Below are positions 1 to 5,696 of a stretch of 6,208 nt of DNA, one piece after another. Positions within the stretch are counted from its first letter, which is position 1; the number at the start of each line of letters is the position of its first letter. Origin of the DNA: an uncultured Clostridia bacterium (GTDB lineage: Bacteria; Bacillota; Clostridia; Christensenellales; Borkfalkiaceae); NCBI GenBank assembly GCA_944338265.1, contig CALVLO010000153.1:1-6208 (forward strand), given 5' to 3'. The notes under the pieces are model-generated. The model saw only the letters and a list, made by a program, of their open reading frames with translations. It did not search any database and had not been told where the DNA came from. Both the position numbers and the translations under genes were made by a program.

Positions 1-329
1 AAATCCGTAAGCATACCTCTGTCCTGCGCTTCGTACGCGCTTCCGACCATAAACACTATGTCCGCGTCGGACTGGTCGTTTATGAGTTTCGTGTTTATTT
101 CCGTTTCGAGATACGACTTGTTTACTTTGACGTTTATGCCCGTCGACGCCTTATAGTTGTTCGCGATTTCGTCGAGCCATGCCGTGCCGAAGCCCGCTTC
201 GTAGATTTCGAGCGTAAGTCTGCCGCCGCGGCGGCCGCCTTTGCCGCCGCCTTCGTTGTTGCAACCCGTAAGGCAACCCACGCCGAGAGCCATGCAAAGC
301 GACATTACGATACATGCGATTTTTTTCAT
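1..329 (-). CDS. Carbohydrate ABC transporter substrate-binding lipoprotein, N-terminal part (cut by window edge)
   Basis: I translated this by hand; 109 codons are visible and the frame runs off the window at position 1. It starts at ATG (327-329), with AAAGGAG (340-346) ten bases upstream. Residues 1-22 form a lipoprotein signal peptide: MKKI, a hydrophobic core, then a canonical lipobox LTGC with the lipidated Cys at 23. Residues 27-37 are a Gly/Arg/Lys linker. From about residue 38 the pattern LTLEIYEAGFGTAW, then a helix and a GINVKV strand, then DADIVFM, matches the first lobe of family 1 extracellular solute-binding proteins. Such proteins capture a sugar outside the membrane and deliver it to CUT1 permeases, which lie upstream in the same operon. 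It sits after the permeases and the two glycosidase-like genes, 26 bp after the preceding stop. This order is less usual, since the binding protein often comes first. The ligand cannot be inferred. Confidence 0.9.
   Translation of the reverse strand, partial: MKKIACIVMSLCMALGVGCLTGCNNEGGGKGGRRGGRLTLEIYEAGFGTAWLDEIANNYKASTGINVKVNKSYLETEINTKLINDQSDADIVFMVGSAYEAQDRGMLTD
219..251 (-). repeat. GC-rich Gly/Arg linker codons containing a 14-bp perfect palindrome
   Basis: These bases encode residues 27-37 of the binding lipoprotein (Gly-rich with Arg and Lys) using almost only GGC and CGC codons. Positions 222-235 read GCCGCCGCGGCGGC, a perfect palindrome, and a second one, GGCGGCCGCC, overlaps it. 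The stretch follows the lipidated Cys closely, so it is probably a low-complexity tether between membrane and binding domain. A role for the nucleotide palindrome is not demonstrated; it may just reflect alternating Gly and Arg codons. Confidence 0.6.
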
Positions 330-355
330 TTCGTTTTTTCTCCTTTATTTTTTAT

Positions 356-1717
356 TTACGCGGGCATTACGAACACGCCCTCTCCCGATTCGAGTTCGAG
401 AGTAAATTTATTGTCTTTTACTTCGTAAACTTTGCGTTCTCCTTTGCGGAAAACCGCGAGTCTCGTATACTTTGCCTTTTTGTCGAACGTTATGTCCACA
501 ACGTCGCTGTTGCCGTCGTACGGATTCGAGAAATTCGTTATAAGATACGCTTTGTTGCCGTCTTTGTCGGTCATGTCGCTTACAAGCGTGTCTTCCGTCG
601 CCGTTATCGATTTTACTTTGTCTACGCTTTTGAGCGATCTTCTCATCATTCTCATAAGCGGATTGCCGATAACCTCGCCGTTCTCGTCGACGTCGTAGTC
701 GTTTTCGGTGCCGTATACGGGCATAACTCCGTCTACGGAATAATTAAGATATATGTTTTCGAATGCGCGAAGCTCCGAATTGACCGTCTTTACGTAGTAG
801 TATTCGTCGTTCAGCGACTGCGACTTATTAAGATTTACGCAACTGTTCTTGTAATCTTCGAACGGCGAAGAATACGTAAAGTACGTAAGTCCGCTTACTT
901 CGAAGTTAAGAAGCACGTAAGCCTGATAACGGATCGACTCCTCGGTCGCTTTGGGGTTCGTAAGGTGTTCCGTGACCTGAATGAATTCTTCGTGAACGGC
1001 TCCGTTCTCTTTCGCGCTGTACATCAGCTTTTCGAGCGTGTAAAGCCAGCCCGTAAGAATGGAAACCCTGCCGTTTCTGCGCGAGAACGGGTACATATCG
1101 CAGGAAAGCACGCGCTTGCCCGTTTTTATTTCACTAAGCACTTGCGAGCAGAATTCGTCCACAAAGTGATCGTAATTCTGCGTTTCGGCTGTGTCGCCCA
1201 TTTCTTCGGTTCTCATGTAACTGCCCATAAGATTTACGTAAAACGTAAACTCGTCGCCGTATTTTTCGTCGTGCGCTTTCGCCCACTCTTTGAGCGTGGA
1301 GAAATTCGAATAAACCGGCTCGTCGCAGTAGCAGATTCTGTCGATATATTCCGAAAAATCTTTGTAATCCGTGTCATGAAGCGAAAGCTTTCCGTCTACG
1401 GCTTTGCCGTAATCGTTGTTCGTGTGCATGACCGTCGTTATGCCCGCGCCCTTATTCAATTCAAGCGAATCGGTCGGAATAAAAGTCCCCGACGGCGAAT
1501 ACGCTTCGACAACGAGAAAATGATTTATTCCCGCTTCTTTCGCCAAGCGATAGTCCTCTTCCGCCGCATACGGCGAACCCCAACCCGCTATGTAAAACGA
1601 TTTGTCCGTGCCGTACGTCGGAAAAGTCTTTTCTTTTCCCGCGCAACCCGCCGAACAGATCCCGACGACAACCGCAACCATTACGGCGATTACGCAACGC
1701 AAACCTTTCTTTCTCAT
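356..1717 (-). CDS. Surface lipoprotein with glycoside-hydrolase-like barrel, paralogue of the next upstream gene
   Basis: This 453-residue protein starts at ATG, with GGGAGGT (1726-1732) eight bases upstream. Residues 1-24 are an export signal: MRKKGLR, then a hydrophobic core, then SAGC with the probable lipidated Cys at 25. Ser at -3 is less usual than Leu, so lipidation is likely rather than certain. A short linker precedes residue 38, where close similarity to the 405-residue neighbour begins and runs to the C terminus, with more than half of positions identical by eye. The pattern suggests a (beta/alpha)8 glycosidase-like barrel: FYIAGWGSP, then LAKEAGINHFLV, a DEP motif (132-134), YVNL (160-163), SCDMYP (205-210) and SIRYQAYVLLNF (261-272). 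A beta-sandwich-like tail from about 370 ends in GEGVFVMPA. Acidic residues in DEP and SCDMYP are plausible catalytic or sugar-binding positions, by inference only. I do not recognise a named family. It probably acts on a glycan or glycoside outside the membrane before uptake. Confidence 0.85.
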   Translation of the reverse strand: MRKKGLRCVIAVMVAVVVGICSAGCAGKEKTFPTYGTDKSFYIAGWGSPYAAEEDYRLAKEAGINHFLVVEAYSPSGTFIPTDSLELNKGAGITTVMHTNNDYGKAVDGKLSLHDTDYKDFSEYIDRICYCDEPVYSNFSTLKEWAKAHDEKYGDEFTFYVNLMGSYMRTEEMGDTAETQNYDHFVDEFCSQVLSEIKTGKRVLSCDMYPFSRRNGRVSILTGWLYTLEKLMYSAKENGAVHEEFIQVTEHLTNPKATEESIRYQAYVLLNFEVSGLTYFTYSSPFEDYKNSCVNLNKSQSLNDEYYYVKTVNSELRAFENIYLNYSVDGVMPVYGTENDYDVDENGEVIGNPLMRMMRRSLKSVDKVKSITATEDTLVSDMTDKDGNKAYLITNFSNPYDGNSDVVDITFDKKAKYTRLAVFRKGERKVYEVKDNKFTLELESGEGVFVMPA

Positions 1718-1760
1718 CTTTGTCTACCTCCCGATATTTTTTGTTTTTATTGAAAATATA

Positions 1761-2978
1761 TTACAAAATCATAACAAACACGCCGTCGCCCGCGCCGAGA
1801 ACGAGCGAAAAACTTCCGTCCTTTGCTTCGTACTCTTTTCTTACGCCCCTTTGCCATACGGCAAGCCGCTCTTTTCCGTCGAATTTTATATCGACCGTAT
1901 CGGTTTTTCCGTCGTACGGATTCGAAAAATTCGTTATAACATAAGCTTTTTTGCCGCTGCCATGCGTCATTTCGCTTATAAGCGTGTCCTCGGTCGCCGA
2001 AATGGACTTTACCCCGTAAAGCTCGGAGAGCGGCTTTTTCATTTCCTCAATCGCGGAATCTTTATTTAAGCTGTATTCCGTGCCGTAGACCGGCATTACC
2101 CCGTCCACGGAACAATTAAGATACTCGTTTTCAAATGCGCGAAGCTCTTTGTTTACGTTTTTTACGTAGTAGTATTGGTCGTTCAGCGAACACGACTCGT
2201 CCAAATTTACGCAACTGTTTTTGAAATCCGCGACGGGCGAGCTGTACGTAAAATAAGTAAGTCCGCTCGTGCCGAAATTCAAGAGAACGTACGCCTGATA
2301 GCGTATCGACTCTTCGGTCGAGCGCGGCAGATCGTTATATTCGACGACCTGAACATATTCTTCGTGTTTCGCGCCGCAGGAAACGGCGTTATACATCATC
2401 GTTTCAAGGTTGTACAGCCATTTTTTGCGCACGACCGTCTTTCCGTCCCTTATGATAAGCGGATAGCAGTCGCACGAGAGAATTCTTTCGCCCTTTTTTA
2501 TTTCGCTCAAAACTTCCGAACAGAATTTGCCGATGTAATTGTCGAACGTCTGCGTTTCGGGCGTGTCGCCCATTTCCTCGGGGTGCATGTCGACGAGCAA
2601 CAGATTTACGTAGTACGTCCGCGTATCGCCGTATTTTTCGTCGTGTTCTTTCGCCCACGCTTTAAGCACGGGAAAATTCGCGTATATCGGCTCGTCGGAA
2701 TAGCATATTCTGTCCGCGGCAATCGCGCCGTAGTCCGTGTCGCGCTTTTTAAGCCCCGTTTTCGTACTGCTTAGATAGTCGTTGCCTATGTGCAGCACGC
2801 TCTTTATTCCTACGCGCGCGGCATAGTCTATTTCTTTTTTGCCTTTCAGCTCTCCCGACTCGGAATATTCTTCCGTAACGAGAAAATGGTCTATTCCCGC
2901 GTCGCGAGCGAGTTCGTAATCTTTCGGCTCGCAGTGCGGAGAACCCCAGCCGCCCAAGTAAAACGATTTGTTTTTCAA
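1761..2978 (-). CDS. Probably cytoplasmic glycoside-hydrolase-like protein, paralogue of the downstream lipoprotein
   Basis: This 405-residue protein has no signal peptide: it begins MKNKSFYLGGWGSP, exactly where homology to the mature part of the lipoprotein paralogue begins. The start is TTG (2976-2978), sharing TTGA with the stop of the MalG-like permease. GGAGGAGG (2988-2995) nine bases upstream supports this start, and no in-frame ATG with an export signal was seen just upstream. Barrel-like motifs follow the same order as in the paralogue: LARDAGIDHFLV, DEP (95-97), YVNL (123-126), SCDCYP (168-173), SIRYQAYVLLNF (224-235), then TYFTYSSP. A beta-sandwich-like tail ends in GDGVFVMIL. It has nine cysteines against five non-lipidated ones in the mature paralogue, which fits a reducing cytoplasm. 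I infer that it processes the imported product of the same pathway. Family, reaction and substrate are unassigned; a binding or non-catalytic role is possible. Confidence 0.85.
   Translation of the reverse strand: MKNKSFYLGGWGSPHCEPKDYELARDAGIDHFLVTEEYSESGELKGKKEIDYAARVGIKSVLHIGNDYLSSTKTGLKKRDTDYGAIAADRICYSDEPIYANFPVLKAWAKEHDEKYGDTRTYYVNLLLVDMHPEEMGDTPETQTFDNYIGKFCSEVLSEIKKGERILSCDCYPLIIRDGKTVVRKKWLYNLETMMYNAVSCGAKHEEYVQVVEYNDLPRSTEESIRYQAYVLLNFGTSGLTYFTYSSPVADFKNSCVNLDESCSLNDQYYYVKNVNKELRAFENEYLNCSVDGVMPVYGTEYSLNKDSAIEEMKKPLSELYGVKSISATEDTLISEMTHGSGKKAYVITNFSNPYDGKTDTVDIKFDGKERLAVWQRGVRKEYEAKDGSFSLVLGAGDGVFVMIL
2975..2978 (-). other. 4-bp stop/start overlap TTGA between permease and glycosidase-like gene
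   Basis: The permease stop TGA (2975-2977) and the next gene's TTG start (2976-2978) share bases, giving TTGA on the minus strand. This arrangement usually indicates translational coupling, with terminating ribosomes starting the next gene. Confidence 0.85.
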
Positions 2979-3880
2979 CCTTTTATACCTCCTCCGAACG
3001 ATACGTTCATAACCTGGTTCTGGAAAAACGCGTACAGTATAACGGTGGGAATGCAGCAGATGAATATTCCCGCAAAGTATACGGGCATTTCCATGCGCCT
3101 GTTCATTATCGTCTTGTATATGAACAGTCCCGTGGAAAGAGTAGGCATGCCTTTGAGGAACAACAGCGGCGTCGTGTAATCGTTCCAGCGGTCTATGAAC
3201 ATGACTATAAACAGCGCGCCCATTGTTCCGACGGCCTGCGGCAACATAACGCGGAAAAATACGCCGAAATGCCCCGCGCCCTCGACGAACGCCGCTTCCA
3301 TGTAGTCCCGCGCAATGCTCTTGAACGATGCGTGCAGAACTATAAAGTTGAACCCGAATCCGCCTATACAGGTTACGAGCATCAGCGGCGACCCCGAAAT
3401 GCCCAAAAGATTGTAAATTTTGTACTGCGACGGAAGCGAACCTATTATGGGCAGCACCATGACCAAAATGGCGAGTCCGTACAAAAAGTCGTGACCTATA
3501 AACTTATAGCGCGCAAGCACGTACGCCGTGACCGCGCAGACGAAAACGTTCAGAAAAGCTCCGACGGCGGAATACCATATCGAGTTGAAAATCATCGCGA
3601 ACATCGACGTTCCCGTAACGCTCATGCTCTTGTACGCCGTTACAAAGTTGGAAAAAGTCGGCGCGAGCGGAAAGCCGTTTTTGTTCACGAGCATATATTC
3701 GTTGTTCGTTTTGAGTGCAGCCAGAAAAGCCCAGAACAGCGGGTACAAAAGCGTGAAGCAGTACAGCGCGAATATGACGAACACGACTACGTTCATGACC
3801 TTGGGGCGCGTTATGTCTTTTTCGCGACGGAAAATTTTGTTGTAAAATTTGCGGAAATTGGATTCGCGTACTTTCAGCAT
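2975..3880 (-). CDS. Carbohydrate ABC transporter permease, MalG/UgpE type
   Basis: This is the second inner-membrane subunit of a CUT1 sugar importer, 301 residues, close to the usual family length. It starts at ATG, with AGGAGG (3890-3895) nine bases upstream. A basic N-terminal segment (1-28) precedes about six membrane segments, near 31-55, 97-119, 131-149, 165-185, 217-235 and 267-285. The EAA loop that contacts the ATPase is clear: EAAFVEGAG from 195, ending in LP at 213-214. SNFVTAYKSM near 77-86 and RWNDYTTPLLFL near 231-242 are typical of MalG-like proteins. The gap to the first permease is 15 bp and the 3' end overlaps the next gene by 4 bp. The two permeases should form a heterodimer. 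No ATPase gene is visible, so a shared MsmX/MsmK-type ATPase encoded elsewhere is the likely partner. Confidence 0.95.
   Translation of the reverse strand: MLKVRESNFRKFYNKIFRREKDITRPKVMNVVVFVIFALYCFTLLYPLFWAFLAALKTNNEYMLVNKNGFPLAPTFSNFVTAYKSMSVTGTSMFAMIFNSIWYSAVGAFLNVFVCAVTAYVLARYKFIGHDFLYGLAILVMVLPIIGSLPSQYKIYNLLGISGSPLMLVTCIGGFGFNFIVLHASFKSIARDYMEAAFVEGAGHFGVFFRVMLPQAVGTMGALFIVMFIDRWNDYTTPLLFLKGMPTLSTGLFIYKTIMNRRMEMPVYFAGIFICCIPTVILYAFFQNQVMNVSFGGGIKG
2988..2995 (-). promoter_or_regulatory. Ribosome binding site GGAGGAGG that fixes a TTG start
   Basis: GGAGGAGG lies nine bases before the TTG start of the 405-residue glycosidase-like gene. It is built from the Gly-Gly-Gly codons (GGA GGA GGT) near the C terminus of the MalG-like permease, so the same bases serve as coding sequence and as a near-ideal anti-Shine-Dalgarno match. 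The strength of the site probably offsets the weak TTG codon. Confidence 0.85.
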
Positions 3881-3895
3881 TTTTCTTTTCCTCCT

Positions 3896-4834
3896 TTAAT
3901 ATTCGACGCCGGGGTCGACTTTGCCGAGAACGTATCTTACTATCAAAACTATCGGGAAGCTGAACAGCGTGAAGAATACGCCGACAGCCGCGGGGAATTC
4001 CGTTCCCGCTCCCTCGTACACGGCGCGGAATATATAGAACGAAAGCGTCATCGTTCTGTTTCCGCCGTTCGTTCCGAACAGCAGTATAGGTCCGCCGCCC
4101 GCGAATATGCCCGTAACCTGCAACACGAGCATCGTGTAGACGGTCGGCCATATCATCGGCGTCACTATTTGAAACAGCTCTCTCACCCAGCTTATGCCGT
4201 CGAGCTGTCCGCACTCGATGACTTCGCGCGGGAGTCTGTTCATGGCGCTCTGAAAAAGTATGACGCTCGTGCCGAAGCCCGTCCACAAAGTATACATTAT
4301 TATCGTCGGCGTCGCCGTTGCGTTGTTTGCAAGCAGCGACGGTATTTCGTAGCCGAAAAGCTTTTTTACGAGCGTGTACACGGGTCCGTCGAATCCCAGA
4401 ACGTTGATGTACACCGTTACGTACACTATGCCCGAAATCATCGACGGCAACATGAATATGACTCTGAAAAATTTGTATCCCGTTACTTTTTTGAAAAGAA
4501 AGTACGAAAACAGATACGTGAGCGGAAGGTTTATGCAAACACCCACCGCAAAATAAATCAGCGTGTTGTTAAGCCCTATTCGCAAATCGTGGTCGGGTCT
4601 GCCCAGAAATTCGATTATCTGACGGAAACTGTCCAGCGAATATATGTAGTTTCTGCCGCCCGTGTTCACCTGAAATGCCATCAGTATCGAGTTGAAATTC
4701 ACCCATACGTAGAACACCGCGAAAGACACTATCGTCGGAATAAGCATCGTGTAGCAGAAAACATATTTTCCGCGCCTGAGCGACTTGGGCATGTCGTCGC
4801 GATCCGTAAATAATTTCTTGAAAAATTCTCTCAT
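3896..4834 (-). CDS. Carbohydrate ABC transporter permease, MalF/UgpA type
   Basis: This is the first inner-membrane subunit of the CUT1 sugar importer, 312 residues. It starts at ATG, with AAAGGGAG (4840-4847) five bases upstream. A charged cytoplasmic N terminus (1-24) is followed by about six hydrophobic segments, near 27-47, 92-114, 124-146, 175-197, 231-252 and 283-304. The EAA-type loop is EVIECGQLDGISWVRELF from 204, followed by ITP-like VTP and WP near 224-230. The usual EAA triplet reads ECG here, but the following D-G and spacing are retained. MLPSMISGIVYV (128-139) and LWTGFGTSVILF (183-194) are family-typical. The gene begins 19 bp after the isomerase/epimerase stop and ends 15 bp before the partner permease. 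Specificity cannot be read from the permeases; the neighbouring enzymes point to a sugar or glycoside. Confidence 0.95.
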   Translation of the reverse strand: MREFFKKLFTDRDDMPKSLRRGKYVFCYTMLIPTIVSFAVFYVWVNFNSILMAFQVNTGGRNYIYSLDSFRQIIEFLGRPDHDLRIGLNNTLIYFAVGVCINLPLTYLFSYFLFKKVTGYKFFRVIFMLPSMISGIVYVTVYINVLGFDGPVYTLVKKLFGYEIPSLLANNATATPTIIMYTLWTGFGTSVILFQSAMNRLPREVIECGQLDGISWVRELFQIVTPMIWPTVYTMLVLQVTGIFAGGGPILLFGTNGGNRTMTLSFYIFRAVYEGAGTEFPAAVGVFFTLFSFPIVLIVRYVLGKVDPGVEY

Positions 4835-4853
4835 GTTTACTCCCTTTCTTTCG

Positions 4854-5696
4854 TCAAATAAGCGTCTTTAAGTAATGCGCCGCAATTTCAATGTCTCGTT
4901 GCGGATTATCGCCCGTTTCGCGCTCTATCGTCAAAAATCCGTCGTAGCCTATGTCGCGCAATGCGGCAACGTAGCTTTTCCAATCGACTTTTCCCTGCCC
5001 GAGCGGAACTTCCTTGAATCCGTCGCAAGCGTTCAACTCTTCGACTCCGCCGACGGCAAACGCGTGATAAACTTTCGTCGGGTCGTTTTTTTTCAGCATT
5101 ATTCCGTCTTTCGCGTGAGTATGGACTATATAATCTTTTAAGATATGCACGGCTTTTATAGGGTCTTGCCCCGTAACCATTACGAAGTTCGCGGGGTCGA
5201 GATTCACTCCCACGCCGCCGCGCGTGTCTTTCAGAAAAGCAAGCAGCGTCGCGGCTTTTTCGGGTCCCGTTTCGATTGCGAGCGTTACGCCCTTTTGCTT
5301 TGCATACAGCCCGCACTCCGTCAACGCTTTCAGCATAACCCCGTATCGCGGCTCGGACTTGTTCGCGGGGATAACGCCTATATGCGTCGTAACGACTTTC
5401 GTGCCGAACTGCTCGGCAAGGTCGACTATCCTTTTCGTCTTTTCTATTCTCTCGGCGTTGTCTTTCTCGATTTCGAATCCGAATCCGCCCATATCCCCGC
5501 ACAAAGCAGAAACAACCAAACCTTTCTCGTTGAGCAAATTTTTATATTTCGCTTTCATCTCCGCCGTGAGCGTTTCGGAGGAAAACTCCCCCGTCGTCGC
5601 ATAAATCTGCACACCGTCCAAACCGAGCTTTGCCGCTTGTTTTATTCCGTATTCGTGCGATTGCTTAAAGCAATCCGTTATCACGCCGATCTTCAC
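4854..5696 (-). CDS. Sugar phosphate isomerase/epimerase family protein (xylose-isomerase-like TIM barrel)
   Basis: This 280-residue protein of typical family length probably works in the cytoplasm as a metal-dependent isomerase or epimerase on a sugar, keto-sugar or cyclitol. The barrel begins with MKIGVITDCF, then GIKQAAKLGLDGVQIY. Candidate metal ligands, by analogy with ketose 3-epimerases of this fold, are E142 (AIETGPE), D167 (VNLDPANF), H194 (HTHAKD) and E258 (TIERE). H105 in TTHIG is also family-typical. The C-terminal LGQGKVDWKSYVAALRDIGY segment is common in the family. The start is GTG (5694-5696), overlapping the upstream oxidoreductase stop as GTGA, with AAGGGG (5707-5712) ten bases upstream. 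Pairing with a Gfo/Idh/MocA oxidoreductase is a frequent arrangement in inositol and keto-sugar pathways. Related barrels also include C-glycoside-cleaving enzymes, so the exact reaction is open. Confidence 0.92.
   Translation of the reverse strand: MKIGVITDCFKQSHEYGIKQAAKLGLDGVQIYATTGEFSSETLTAEMKAKYKNLLNEKGLVVSALCGDMGGFGFEIEKDNAERIEKTKRIVDLAEQFGTKVVTTHIGVIPANKSEPRYGVMLKALTECGLYAKQKGVTLAIETGPEKAATLLAFLKDTRGGVGVNLDPANFVMVTGQDPIKAVHILKDYIVHTHAKDGIMLKKNDPTKVYHAFAVGGVEELNACDGFKEVPLGQGKVDWKSYVAALRDIGYDGFLTIERETGDNPQRDIEIAAHYLKTLI
5693..5696 (-). other. 4-bp stop/start overlap GTGA between oxidoreductase and isomerase/epimerase
   Basis: The oxidoreductase stop TGA (5693-5695) and the isomerase GTG start (5694-5696) share bases, giving GTGA. 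Coupled translation of the two enzymes is likely and would favour matched amounts of proteins acting in one pathway. Confidence 0.85.

Noticed and set aside
314..1753. Long plus-strand open frame (479 codons) opposite the lipoprotein gene
   Set aside because: Low-information, Arg/Phe/Val-rich translation covering a well-supported minus-strand gene and extending across its intergenic gap; a shadow of codon bias.
1718..1760. AT-rich gap with a weak inverted repeat (ATATTTT ... AAAAATAT) as a possible terminator or promoter
   Set aside because: The stem would be A/T only with a long loop and no T-run after it, and no paired -35/-10 is convincing. The gap mainly holds the lipoprotein's ribosome binding site.
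356..2978. The tandem similar genes as an assembly artefact or a frameshifted single gene
   Set aside because: The copies differ throughout at the protein level, have different N termini and C-terminal residues, and each has its own start, stop and ribosome binding site, so they are diverged paralogues.
3504..4538. Minus-strand open frame (344 codons) in another frame across the permease genes
   Set aside because: It spans the junction of two real permease genes in a different frame, is His/Arg-rich, and has no ribosome binding site or family pattern.
3269..4813. Long plus-strand open frame (514 codons) opposite the two permeases
   Set aside because: Its translation is rich in Arg, His, Tyr and Gln with no domain pattern, while the minus strand encodes two clear permeases with ribosome binding sites. 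It stays open because the real genes rarely use TTA, CTA and TCA codons.
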